Shown here one piece after another: positions 7,095-14,022 of a DNA stretch of 16,698 nucleotides. Position 1 is the stretch's first letter; each line of letters opens with the position of its first letter. Position numbers and translations under genes: made by a program. This DNA comes from Microbacteriaceae bacterium (lineage in GTDB: Bacteria; Actinomycetota; Actinomycetes; Actinomycetales; Microbacteriaceae): contig JAODAU010000100.1 in NCBI GenBank assembly GCA_025463615.1, positions 1-16,698 on the forward strand. Direction: 5' to 3'. Below the pieces are notes generated by a model. The model saw nothing but the letters and a program-made list of their open reading frames with translations. It searched no databases and had not been told where the DNA came from.

Positions 7095-7784
7095 ATGGAC
7101 ACATCGCTGATCGAGCGCTTCCTCTCCGCGAACTTTCCGGCGACCCTCGCGGCGGTGGTCGGCGGCAGCACCGCGCGAGGCACCCGAACTCCGACCAGCG
7201 ACATCGACCTGCTGCTGGTCGGGCCGCCCGAGATGTTCGCGAACGAGGACGGGAGCCTCGCCGCCATCAGCCGGTTCGAGGGCGAGCTGTTCGGGGTCTT
7301 CGCCTACACCGTCGAGTCGTTCGAGCGGTGGGTGGCCGGGGACCTTCGGCAATACAGGCCGACCCTGCTGTCGCTGCTGATCGAGGGCGTCGCGGTGCGC
7401 GGTGACGCGCTCGTCCACGAGCTTCGGGGGCGGTGGCGACCGATCTTCGATGCCGGGCCGCGAGTGGAACAGCACGAGATCGATGTGCGCCGCTACCTCG
7501 CGACGGACCTGCTCGACGACTTCGAGGATGCGCGCGATCCACTCGAGAAGCAGTACGAGGCGAACGAGCTGTTCGAGATGCTGGCGCAGCTCATCCTGCT
7601 GACCAACGGTCGATGGATCGGCACGGGGAAATGGCTCGTGCGAAGGCTTCGCGAGTTCGACCCTGAGCGAGCAGACGCGCTGGGATCGCCCTTGGTCCGG
7701 AGCGACTGGCCCGCGTTCTCCCTCGCCGCGAATCGGGAGCTGGAGCGCCTCGGTGGCCGGGTCGAGCCGGACTTCGTGCGCTGA
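7095..7784 (+). CDS. Nucleotidyltransferase-fold protein (MNT/KNTase type)
   Basis: 229 residues. The N-terminal domain has the pol-beta-type nucleotidyltransferase signature GGSTARGTRTPTSDIDLLLV (23-42), with Asp36 and Asp38 as the first two metal ligands. A helical C-terminal domain follows (about 110-215) with DLLDDFEDARDP and GRWIGTGKWLVRRL, as in stand-alone actinobacterial nucleotidyltransferase-domain proteins. From memory of that family, the third carboxylate is a Glu in a VExFVHT strand; here the strand reads FGVFAYT, so Gly68 occupies that place and activity is in doubt. The substrate is unknown, and an antibiotic-modifying role cannot be claimed. Its own TACTGT -10 box sets the start. 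It ends 5 nt from the convergent gene at 7790. Confidence 0.82.
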   Translation: MDTSLIERFLSANFPATLAAVVGGSTARGTRTPTSDIDLLLVGPPEMFANEDGSLAAISRFEGELFGVFAYTVESFERWVAGDLRQYRPTLLSLLIEGVAVRGDALVHELRGRWRPIFDAGPRVEQHEIDVRRYLATDLLDDFEDARDPLEKQYEANELFEMLAQLILLTNGRWIGTGKWLVRRLREFDPERADALGSPLVRSDWPAFSLAANRELERLGGRVEPDFVR

Positions 7785-7789
7785 AGCGG

Positions 7790-8002
7790 CTAGCGGGAGC
7801 CGCGCCCCGGCCGACGAAGCCCGAGCACCACGAGCACGATGCCGACGATCGCGAGGATGACGCCGACGTACAGCCACGTGCGATCGCCCGTCATCGAACT
7901 CCCGGGGATCAGGTTGAGCCCCTGCCCGGCGAAGACGAATCCCACGATGAGGGCGATCACGCCAAGGATGACCAGGACGATTCGCCCCACACGACTGTTC
8001 AT
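7790..8002 (-). CDS. Small two-helix membrane protein, unknown
   Basis: 70 residues with two hydrophobic helices (about 7-25 and 43-62). They are joined by a conserved-looking loop (AGQGLNLIPGSSMTGDRTW) and followed by a basic RRPGRGSR tail, so both ends should be cytoplasmic. I have a recollection of similar short actinobacterial hypotheticals with the loop LIPGSxMTGDRTW but know no function. The ATG at 8002 is supported by a TAGGTT -10 box 7 nt upstream on this strand. A longer upstream frame exists but its added residues are Arg/Pro-rich and look non-coding. Convergent with the nucleotidyltransferase gene. Confidence 0.78.
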   Translation of the reverse strand: MNSRVGRIVLVILGVIALIVGFVFAGQGLNLIPGSSMTGDRTWLYVGVILAIVGIVLVVLGLRRPGRGSR

Positions 8003-8009
8003 GCTCGCC

Positions 8010-8015
8010 AACCTA
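8010..8015 (-). promoter_or_regulatory. -10 box for leaderless gene at 8002
   Basis: On the minus strand TAGGTT fits TANNNT and ends 7 nt before the ATG at 8002. It lies between the stop of the upstream minus-strand gene and this start, so the two need not share a transcript. Confidence 0.5.
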
Positions 8016-8034
8016 CCCGCGATCCGGGCGTGCC

Positions 8035-8193
8035 TTACGTGCGGATCGCTTCCTGGGGGGCGAGGAAGTGGTCGTTGTCGCACATCCAGCCGGACGTGAC
8101 GAGTTCCGGGCCCCACGCGCCGCCCGGCAGTGCGACTTCGAGTTCTTGGCGGATGGCCGATGCATAGGCCCCGCATCGAGGACAGATGAACAT
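8035..8193 (-). CDS. 52-residue CxxC protein, unknown
   Basis: The product begins MFICPRCGAY, with Cys4 and Cys7 as a CxxC knuckle, and ends with a WMCDNDHFLAP segment that adds Cys38 and His42. Two Cys at one end and Cys plus His at the other could hold one zinc in a CCCH arrangement (inference). No family is recognised. The start is supported by TATCGT ending 6 nt upstream on the minus strand. The same frame continues upstream without a stop, but the added sequence is Arg/Pro/Ala-rich and lacks domain character. Confidence 0.65.
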   Translation of the reverse strand: MFICPRCGAYASAIRQELEVALPGGAWGPELVTSGWMCDNDHFLAPQEAIRT

Positions 8194-8199
8194 GACCCC

Positions 8200-8205
8200 A
8201 CGATA
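8200..8205 (-). promoter_or_regulatory. -10 box for leaderless CxxC gene
   Basis: On the minus strand TATCGT fits TANNNT and ends 6 nt before the ATG at 8193. Confidence 0.5.
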
Positions 8206-8233
8206 CGAAGCGCCGCTGCCGTGGCCCGGCGCG

Positions 8234-8250
8234 ACACGGGTCACACGGGT
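8234..8250. repeat. Tandem ACACGGGT pair upstream of CxxC gene
   Basis: ACACGGGT occurs at 8234-8241 and 8243-8250, a 9-nt period. It lies just upstream of where the -35 of the minus-strand promoter at 8200-8205 would fall. It may be a regulator half-site pair or chance. Confidence 0.35.
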
Positions 8251-8270
8251 TTTCTCAGGAATCGGCAGCC

Positions 8271-8334
8271 GCACCCCGCCGACGTAGATCCCTAACCCAG
8301 GCCCTTCGGGTCTCAGGGAAGCCGGCGGGGGTGC
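8271..8334. terminator. Branched or bulged hairpin between two minus-strand genes
   Basis: GCACCCCGCCG (8271-8281) pairs with 8323-8334 with one bulged base. Inside, TCCCT (8289-8293) pairs with AGGGA (8315-8319), and a further GGCCC/GGGTC pairing is possible. It sits downstream of the minus-strand gene ending at 8417 and could terminate it. There is no T-tract. A structured leader or small RNA is an alternative. Confidence 0.4.
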
Positions 8335-8416
8335 AGCACAACCATTCACAGTCTGGACGAACCGATCGCCGGAGGCCGAATCCGAACGGATGGCTTGACG
8401 ACCGGCCCGTCCATCA

Positions 8417-8761
8417 CTATTTGGTGCCGGTGCCGGTGCCGGTGCCGGTGCCGACGCCGACCCGGCGCGCGATCCAGTTCTGCCAGGCGACGAGCACGCG
8501 GGGCTCTTTGTGAACCGGATTCTGCCGCGACGAATGAGGGGTGTTGCGACCCTTCGCGCGGCTCGCCTGCAGGCCGCCCTCGATGTGCGGCGGCACTCCC
8601 GGCACGCGGTGCGTGAGGTCGTGCATCCGCCCGTAACCACGCTGCGGCAGTGCCTCGTCAAGCGAAGGTTCGGCGACGGCACGCGCCGCCACGACGTAGC
8701 GCTCGCCGGTGAGGGCGGCGCGCTCGCGGGCGGCCTGCTTGCGGGCTCGATCTTTGGTCAT
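8417..8761 (-). CDS. Small basic protein with C-terminal Gly-Thr repeat, unknown
   Basis: 114 residues. The first 30 (MTKDRARKQAARERAALTGE and on to YVVAARA) resemble the N-termini of many short actinobacterial hypotheticals with an ARxxAxxTGxxYxxA helix pattern. The middle is rich in His, Arg and Pro. The segment VLVAWQNWIARRVG is followed by five Gly-Thr dipeptides and a final Lys. The dipeptides are encoded by five perfect copies of a hexamer, so the C-terminus can change length by two residues per slip without a frameshift. The ATG at 8761 is chosen because the recognisable motif starts there. No promoter is clear. Function unknown. Confidence 0.55.
   Translation of the reverse strand: MTKDRARKQAARERAALTGERYVVAARAVAEPSLDEALPQRGYGRMHDLTHRVPGVPPHIEGGLQASRAKGRNTPHSSRQNPVHKEPRVLVAWQNWIARRVGVGTGTGTGTGTK
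8423..8452. repeat. Five perfect tandem GGTGCC hexamers
   Basis: GGTGCC is repeated five times and followed by degenerate GACGCC. It encodes the Gly-Thr tail of the minus-strand gene. A hexamer keeps the frame, so slippage would vary protein length, not expression. Confidence 0.9.
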
Positions 8762-8950
8762 GATGCATCCATTCCCGGCTGGGTCCCACGCCCTCAGCCG
8801 CGTCGATTGCAACATGAGAGGGGAAAGCACGAGTCTGAGACCCTTGTCCTCATCGCCGGACCCGCGTGGGGGATCGTGGCTCGGAGTCAGGCAGGTGCGA
8901 CTGCCTGCAAAGAAGATATCACCCGGGTCGCGCCGCATCCAGCACCGCGG

Positions 8951-8979
8951 TTGACGCGTCCGCCCACGTCTGCCAGCTT
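8951..8979 (+). promoter_or_regulatory. Promoter for the DHFR-like reductase gene
   Basis: TTGACG (8951-8956) and CAGCTT (8974-8979) are spaced by 17 bp. Transcription would start near 8986, giving a leader of about 29 nt that carries GGAGG at 9003-9007. The rest of the 8762-9014 intergenic stretch shows no gene. Confidence 0.5.
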
Positions 8980-9014
8980 TGAGTGCGCTACCACTACCGC
9001 TCGGAGGATTCACC

Positions 9015-9656
9015 ATGGCTGTTCGCGTCGACCTCAACATCACCCTCGACGGCGTCGCGGCGCCCGTCGACCAGACGCCCGAGAACCCGATGGGCGAGGG
9101 ATGGGGGCGGCTCGTCGCCGCGTACACCGGCACCAAGGTCTTCCGCGAGCGCGTGATGCACGACGGCACGGGCGAGGGCACCACCGGCGTCGACGACCGC
9201 TACGGCCGCGAGTACTTCGAGAACATCGGCGCGGAGATCATGGGCGCCGCGATGTTCGGCTTCCACACCTTCCCGGACGACCCGGACTGGCAGGGCTGGT
9301 GGGGCGACGAGCCTCCGTTCGGCGGCCCGGTGCTCGTGCTGACCCGCCGGGAGCACGCGCCGATCGAGTTCGACAACGGCACCCGCTTCGAGTTCCTCGT
9401 GGCGACCCCGCAGGACGCGCTCGCCCGGGCGCAGTCGCTAGCCGGTGGGGCGGATGTCCGGGTCGGCGGGGGAGTGAGCGTCGTGCGCGACTTTCTGGCC
9501 GCCGGCCTCGTGGATCGCCTCCACGTCGCCGTCAGCCCGATCGTGTTCGGGCGCGGCGAGCGGCTCTGGGAGGGCCTGAAGGATTTCGACCTCGACTACA
9601 CGGTGACGACCGAGGTCGCCGAGAGCGGCGTCATGCACGTCACGTACGTGCGCTGA
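9015..9656 (+). CDS. Dihydrofolate reductase family protein (RibD C-terminal-like)
   Basis: 213 residues with the DHFR/RibD-C fold pattern: an N-terminal VDLNITLDGVAAP strand, AAMFGFHTF (about 79-87), VLVLTRREHAP, then GGADVRVGGGVSVVRDFLAAGLVDRLHVAVSPIVFGRGERLW split across the nucleotide-binding Gly-rich turn and following strands. Members of this family reduce pteridine, deazaflavin or other small substrates with NADPH; they are usually not the folA enzyme, and no substrate can be named. ATG 9015 is set by GGAGG with 7 nt spacing. A promoter is visible at 8951. Its 3' end overlaps the convergent YCII-like gene by 17 bp. Confidence 0.9.
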   Translation: MAVRVDLNITLDGVAAPVDQTPENPMGEGWGRLVAAYTGTKVFRERVMHDGTGEGTTGVDDRYGREYFENIGAEIMGAAMFGFHTFPDDPDWQGWWGDEPPFGGPVLVLTRREHAPIEFDNGTRFEFLVATPQDALARAQSLAGGADVRVGGGVSVVRDFLAAGLVDRLHVAVSPIVFGRGERLWEGLKDFDLDYTVTTEVAESGVMHVTYVR

Positions 9657-9942
9657 ACTCCTCGAGCACCTCGACGCTGCCGCCGAAGGCGAGGTTCGGG
9701 GCGTTCCGCGCGACCGCGACCGCGGCATCCATCGATTCGAACTCGACCATGGATGCCCCGCGCACGACGGCGTCGGAGTCGCTGACGCCCGCACTCGTCA
9801 CGACCTTGCCACCCGAGGTGCGGATGCCGTAGTCCTCGTTCAGCGCCGCGTTCCACTCACGCCACGCCGCCCGGTTCTCCGCGACCCGGTCGGCCGGGAC
9901 GGGGTCGGGGCCGGCGCGGTAGATGAAGATGAAGGAGGCCAT
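9640..9942 (-). CDS. YCII-like (YciI family) protein
   Basis: 100 residues: MASFIFIYRAGPD at the start, a helix with WREWNAAL, GGKVVTSAGVS, then GASMVEFESMDAAVAVARNAPNL split over a strand and helix, and a final SVEVLEEF strand. This is the ferredoxin-like layout of YCII/YciI domain proteins. Those mostly lack a defined function; some have a catalytic His-Asp pair that I do not see clearly here. It lies 15 nt after the rhamnosidase on the same strand, so it may be the second gene of that transcript. Its last codons overlap the 3' end of the reductase gene. No signal peptide. Confidence 0.78.
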   Translation of the reverse strand: MASFIFIYRAGPDPVPADRVAENRAAWREWNAALNEDYGIRTSGGKVVTSAGVSDSDAVVRGASMVEFESMDAAVAVARNAPNLAFGGSVEVLEEFSART

Positions 9943-9957
9943 GCCCCCATCATTCCA

Positions 9958-12558
9958 TCAGCCGGCCAGCGCCCCCGCGTACTCGCTCGTGAACGTGTGG
10001 GTGCCGCTCTGCACCGCGACGGGTTCGCCGCCCGGAAGCTGCACCGTGGCATCCGACCCGGTCGGCACGACCACCTCAACGGTCAATGTGTCGTCGGCGA
10101 TCGACCAGGCGATCGATGCCAGGCCGTACGGCGTCTCGTGGCTCGCGCTCGCGCGAGTGAGGCCGCCGCCCGGCTGCGGGGCGAAGCGGATCGAGCGGTA
10201 GCCCGGAGTCGCCGCCGAGATGCCCGCGACGACGCGGTGCAGCCAGTCGGCCACCGCCCCCAGCGCGTAGTGGTTGAACGACGTCATCGTGCCGGGGTTG
10301 ACGGTGCCGTCGGGGAGCAGGCTGTCCCAGCGCTCCCAGATGGTGGTCGCGCCGCTGCGCACCGCGTAGAGCCAGGAGGGGCACTCCTCCTCGAGCAGCA
10401 GGTCGTAGGCGGTGTCGACGGCGCCGGCGAGCGTGAGCGCGTCGGACACGATCGGCGTGCCGGCGAACCCGGTCGCGATGAGGTTGCCCGCCTCGGAGAC
10501 GAGTGACGCCAGCCGCCGGCCCGCGCCCTCGCGCTGTTCGTCGCCGGGGATGAGGCCGAACGTGATCGCGAGCGAGTAGGCCGTCTGCGCGTCGCTCGTC
10601 ATCGTGCCGTCGGGCAGCAGGTAGGCGGCGGCGAAGGCGTCACGGATGAGGCCCGCGAGGGCGAAGTAGTGTTCGGCGTCCGCGTGCTTTCCCAGCACCT
10701 CCGCGGTCTTCGCGAGGTGCTGGGTGGACCACGCGAAGTAGGCGGTGGCGACGAGGTAACGGTCGGTGCGGGCATCCGCCGGGTCCTGCGGGGGCGCCGC
10801 AGGGTCGAGCCAGTCGCCGAGCTGGAAACCGTCGTCCCACAGGTGGCTGTCGCCGGCGAGCCGGTCCATGAGGTCGACCCAGCCCTTCGCGCTCTCGTAC
10901 TGGTTCGCCAGGATGCCGGCGTCTCCGAACCGCTCATAGAGCACCCACGGCGTGAGCACCGCGACATCCCCCCAGACCGCGCCGGGGCGGATCGGCGTCC
11001 ACATGTGGTGCGCGGGGATGACCGGCACGTACCAGGGCACCGTGCCGTCGGGCAGCTGCTCTACGGCGACATCCTTGAGCCAGCTGGAGAGCATTCCCGA
11101 GACGTCGTAGAGGAAGGATGCCGTGGGCGCGAACACCTGCAGGTCGCCCGTCCAGCCGACCCGCTCGTCGCGTTGCGGGCAGTCCGTGGGCACGTCGATG
11201 AAGTTGGAGCGCATGCTCCACAGCACGTTCTCGTGCAGCCGGTTGATGTCGGGGTTGGAGGAATCGAACCATCCGGTGCGCTCCAGGTCGGTGTGGTAAA
11301 CCCGCGCCACGATGTCGCCGGCGGCCACGGCCGCGTCGAGGTCGCCCGGCCAGCCGGTGATCTCCGCGAAGCGGAACCCGTGCATGGTGAACCGCGGCTC
11401 CCACTCCTCGACGCCGGAGCCGGCGAGAGTGTAGACATCCGTGGATTTCGCGGAGCGCAGCGGCCGCGTGTAGAGCTCGCCCTCCTGCAGCACCTCCGCG
11501 GTGCGGATGGTGACGGTCGTTCCGCTCGGCCCCTCGACCCGGATGCGCAGCCTGCCGCCGAGGTTCTGGCCGAGGTCGAGAATGCGGGCGCCGCTCGGCG
11601 CGGTGAGCACAGCCACCGGCGTCACCTCCTGCGTGCACCGCACGGGCGGGCCTTCCGGCGCCACGAAGGTCTCCGCCGCGCGGGCCGAGACGGCGACGCG
11701 GGTCCAGGAGGAGTCGTCGAACCCCGGCGACGACCAGCCCTGCTCGAGCACGCGGGCGTCGTAGGCCTCGCCGTCGTAGAGGCCGGAGCTGACGATGGGG
11801 GACGGCGCCGCGCGCCACGTCCAGTCGGTGGCGACCGTCTGCACGGAGCCGTCGGCGTAGCTGATCTCGAGCTGCGCGATCAGCGAGAGGTCGTAGCCGA
11901 ACACGTTGCGGAATCCGCCGCGCCACCCCAGGCGCCCGCGGTACCAGCCGTCGCCGAGCCACGAGCCGATCGCGTTCTCGCCCTCGACCAGGAGGTCGGT
12001 CACGTCGTAGGTGTAGTAGCGCAGGCGCTTTCCGTAGACGGTCCAGCCGGGGGAGAGGGTGTCGGTGCCGACCCGGTGGCCGTTGAGCTCGACCTCGTAG
12101 AGGCCGTGCGCGGACGCGTACAACCGCGCGGAGACGACGGGGCCCGCGGTCTCGAAGTCGCGGCGCACGAGGGCGGGGCGGCGGTCATCCAGCCCGGGGT
12201 CCTCCGGCCAGGCGCCGCCGACCGGCAGCGCGCTCCAGTCGCCCGCATCGAGCAGGCCGGCCTCGACGGCGGCGGGCTCGCTCCAGTCGGACGGTTCGTC
12301 GCCGGCCCAGACCCGCACGCGCACGGTGGCGCGCTCGCGGGAGGCGAGCGGATGCGACGGCCACGGCACCAGCACCGACTCGCCGGACTCCACACGGGCG
12401 CCGCTCTCGACGGAGTCGCCGCGGATCACCTCGACCTGGTACGCGGTCTGCCGCCACCCCGCCGGCGCGGTGGTCTTCCACGACAGCCGCGGCATCGGTT
12501 CGCCGATCCCGAGGGCGACGCGGTGGTGCTCGAAGCGGGGAGAGCTGGGTGTGACCAT
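9958..12558 (-). CDS. Alpha-L-rhamnosidase, GH78
   Basis: 866 residues in the GH78 layout: an N-terminal beta domain starting PMPRLSWK, a rhamnosidase N-domain with LSPGWTVYGKRLRYYTYDVT, a beta-sandwich domain (about 290-400), the (alpha/alpha)6 catalytic domain and a C-terminal beta domain. The catalytic signature CPQRDERVGWTGD starts at Cys460, with acidic residues Asp464, Glu465 and Asp472. A second conserved acidic site is in TTIWERWDS (Glu742), followed by TSFNHYALGAV. GH78 enzymes invert and release terminal L-rhamnose from glycosides and plant polysaccharides. No signal peptide is present, so it should act in the cytoplasm on imported oligosaccharide or glycoside. ATG 12558 fits the family N-terminus. 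It is divergent from the Tm-1-like operon, with shared intergenic operators. Confidence 0.95.
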   Translation of the reverse strand: MVTPSSPRFEHHRVALGIGEPMPRLSWKTTAPAGWRQTAYQVEVIRGDSVESGARVESGESVLVPWPSHPLASRERATVRVRVWAGDEPSDWSEPAAVEAGLLDAGDWSALPVGGAWPEDPGLDDRRPALVRRDFETAGPVVSARLYASAHGLYEVELNGHRVGTDTLSPGWTVYGKRLRYYTYDVTDLLVEGENAIGSWLGDGWYRGRLGWRGGFRNVFGYDLSLIAQLEISYADGSVQTVATDWTWRAAPSPIVSSGLYDGEAYDARVLEQGWSSPGFDDSSWTRVAVSARAAETFVAPEGPPVRCTQEVTPVAVLTAPSGARILDLGQNLGGRLRIRVEGPSGTTVTIRTAEVLQEGELYTRPLRSAKSTDVYTLAGSGVEEWEPRFTMHGFRFAEITGWPGDLDAAVAAGDIVARVYHTDLERTGWFDSSNPDINRLHENVLWSMRSNFIDVPTDCPQRDERVGWTGDLQVFAPTASFLYDVSGMLSSWLKDVAVEQLPDGTVPWYVPVIPAHHMWTPIRPGAVWGDVAVLTPWVLYERFGDAGILANQYESAKGWVDLMDRLAGDSHLWDDGFQLGDWLDPAAPPQDPADARTDRYLVATAYFAWSTQHLAKTAEVLGKHADAEHYFALAGLIRDAFAAAYLLPDGTMTSDAQTAYSLAITFGLIPGDEQREGAGRRLASLVSEAGNLIATGFAGTPIVSDALTLAGAVDTAYDLLLEEECPSWLYAVRSGATTIWERWDSLLPDGTVNPGTMTSFNHYALGAVADWLHRVVAGISAATPGYRSIRFAPQPGGGLTRASASHETPYGLASIAWSIADDTLTVEVVVPTGSDATVQLPGGEPVAVQSGTHTFTSEYAGALAG

Positions 12559-12607
12559 CGTCGGGCGGGACCTTTCACTTCGAGGAGCGGTGCGCGCGGT
12601 GCCCTCA

Positions 12608-12620
12608 TGACACCTTTCAA
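12608..12620. promoter_or_regulatory. Candidate operator 1 in divergent region
   Basis: TGACACCTTTCAA is 12 of 13 identical to operator 2 at 12717-12729, in the same orientation. It is 50 bp upstream of the rhamnosidase start. Overlapping it, AAAGCGCT (12619-12626) resembles a half of the CG-centred operators of LacI-family sugar regulators. Confidence 0.5.
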
Positions 12621-12715
12621 AGCGCTGAGCCCGCCGCCTCGAATCGCCTCATCGCGTACGACTGATCTGATCCGGGACGGCCGAACCGTCACGCCGCCAC
12701 AGAGCCTATTGCATC

Positions 12716-12729
12716 TTGACACGTTTCAA
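12716..12729. promoter_or_regulatory. Candidate operator 2, LacI-type, overlapping -35
   Basis: TTGACACGTTTCAA is an imperfect CG-centred palindrome close to TTGAAACGTTTCAA-type LacI-family sites. Its first six bases are the -35 hexamer of the operon promoter, so binding here would repress. Confidence 0.5.
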
Positions 12730-12744
12730 CAGATCACCCACTAT
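12716..12744 (+). promoter_or_regulatory. Promoter of the Tm-1-like operon
   Basis: A perfect TTGACA -35 (12716-12721) and CACTAT (12739-12744) are separated by 17 bp. Transcription would start near 12751, leaving a short leader before ATG 12787. Confidence 0.55.
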
Positions 12745-12786
12745 GGGAGCGGCGAACCTCGCGGCGATTCGATGGAGAGACAGGCG

Positions 12787-14022
12787 ATGGCACAGGACAC
12801 ACCCACGGTGGTATTGGTCGGGACCCTCGACACCAAGGGCGCCGAATACCGGTTGATGGCCGAGCGGCTCGCGGAACACGGCGTCGCCGTGGTGACGCTG
12901 GACGCCGGCATCCGCGAGCCGCACGGGTTCGCCGGCGCGATCGAGTTCGACCAGCACGCCGTCAGCGCCGCCGCCGGAACCACCGTCGCCGCACTGCGCG
13001 AGGCGAACGACCGGGGCGCCGCGGTGACGGCGATGGGCGAGGGCGCGGCGGCGATCGTCCGTGACCTCAATGAGCGGGGCGCGCTCGATGGCGTGCTCGC
13101 GCTCGGCGGCAGCGGCGGATCCTCGATCGCGGCCAGGGCCGTGCGCGACCTGCCGGTGGGCCTGCCGAAGCTCATCGTCTCGACCATGGCGTCCGGCGAC
13201 GTCTCGCCGTACGTCGGAGCCACGGATGTCACGCTCATGTACTCGGTCGTGGACATCGCCGGCATCAACCAGGTCTCCCGCGCCGTGCTCGGCAACGCGG
13301 CCGCGGCGATCGCGGCGATGGCCGGTGCGCACGCCGCCCGCGGCGAGGCGAACCACGACGACAGGCCGCTCGTCGGCGCCTCGATGTTCGGGGTGACCAC
13401 CCCCGCCGTGGATGCCGCGCGCGAACGACTCGAGGAGCTCGGCTACGAGGTGCTCGTCTTCCACGCCACCGGATCGGGTGGCAGGGCGCTAGAGGCGCTC
13501 GCCCGCAGCGGCATGCTGGCGGGCGTGCTCGACCTTACGACCACCGAACTCGCCGACGAGCTGGTCGGCGGGGTGCTCACCGCGGGCCCGGATCGGCTGA
13601 CCGCCGCGGGCGAGAGCGGGGTGCCGCAGGTGGTGAGCCTCGGCGCGCTCGACATGGTCAACTTCGGGCCGGAGTCCACGGTGCCGGAGCGCTTCGCCGA
13701 CCGGCAGTTCTTCGTGCACAACGCGACGGTCACGCTCATGCGCACCACGGCCGAGGAGAACGCCGAGCTCGGCGCGATCGTCGGCGCGAAGCTCGCCGGC
13801 AGGCCGAACGCCGTGCTCGTGATCCCGCGCGGGGGTGTCTCCGCGCTCGACGCGGAGGGCATGCCGTTCCGCGACGAGGCGGCGGATGCCGCGCTCTTCG
13901 GCGCCGTCCTGGCCGCGGCCGACGGCATCCCGGTGATCGACAGCGAGGCCAACATCAACGACCCGGCGCTCGCCCGACAGGCGGCCGAGCGCCTCCACGA
14001 ACTGATCGGAGGGCGATCGTGA
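12787..14022 (+). CDS. Tm-1-like ATP-binding domain protein (UPF0261)
   Basis: 411 residues, the normal size for UPF0261. Signature segments are GTLDTKGAE (12-20) at the start, [62 protein letters not shown] and a C-terminal [11 protein letters not shown]. The family is named after the N-terminal part of tomato Tm-1, which binds ATP. The reaction in bacteria is not known to me. ATG 12787 is chosen for GGAGAG 7 nt upstream; ATG 12772 is also in frame. It is the first gene of a coupled operon, and its stop overlaps the next start as GTGA. The family call is firm; a catabolic role is inferred from the glycosidase neighbours. Confidence 0.93.
   Translation: MAQDTPTVVLVGTLDTKGAEYRLMAERLAEHGVAVVTLDAGIREPHGFAGAIEFDQHAVSAAAGTTVAALREANDRGAAVTAMGEGAAAIVRDLNERGALDGVLALGGSGGSSIAARAVRDLPVGLPKLIVSTMASGDVSPYVGATDVTLMYSVVDIAGINQVSRAVLGNAAAAIAAMAGAHAARGEANHDDRPLVGASMFGVTTPAVDAARERLEELGYEVLVFHATGSGGRALEALARSGMLAGVLDLTTTELADELVGGVLTAGPDRLTAAGESGVPQVVSLGALDMVNFGPESTVPERFADRQFFVHNATVTLMRTTAEENAELGAIVGAKLAGRPNAVLVIPRGGVSALDAEGMPFRDEAADAALFGAVLAAADGIPVIDSEANINDPALARQAAERLHELIGGRS

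Noticed and set aside
7095..7784. Aminoglycoside-resistance nucleotidyltransferase
   Set aside because: Only the general fold motif matches; the C-terminal domain is that of uncharacterised relatives, and a metal ligand seems missing.
8423..8452. Hexamer array as a CRISPR
   Set aside because: Units are 6 bp with no spacers, and no cas genes are present.
8331..8513. A short + strand frame with Val-Pro repeats over the hexamer array
   Set aside because: The opposite strand has a recognisable N-terminus and a plausible protein; the Val-Pro run is only the complement of the repeat.
5561..9014. A prophage or integrative element inserted at tRNA-Pro
   Set aside because: No integrase, relaxase, capsid or transposase gene is seen, and the tRNA-end duplication is only 11 bp.
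8510..9832. A 440-residue + strand frame across the small basic gene and the reductase
   Set aside because: Residues are Arg/Pro-rich without motifs, while the alternative frames hold recognisable proteins.
10669..14022. A 1117-residue + strand open frame covering the rhamnosidase region and the Tm-1-like gene
   Set aside because: Its first 700 residues are antisense to the GH78 gene and Arg/Ala/Gly-rich; only the part from 12787 is real.
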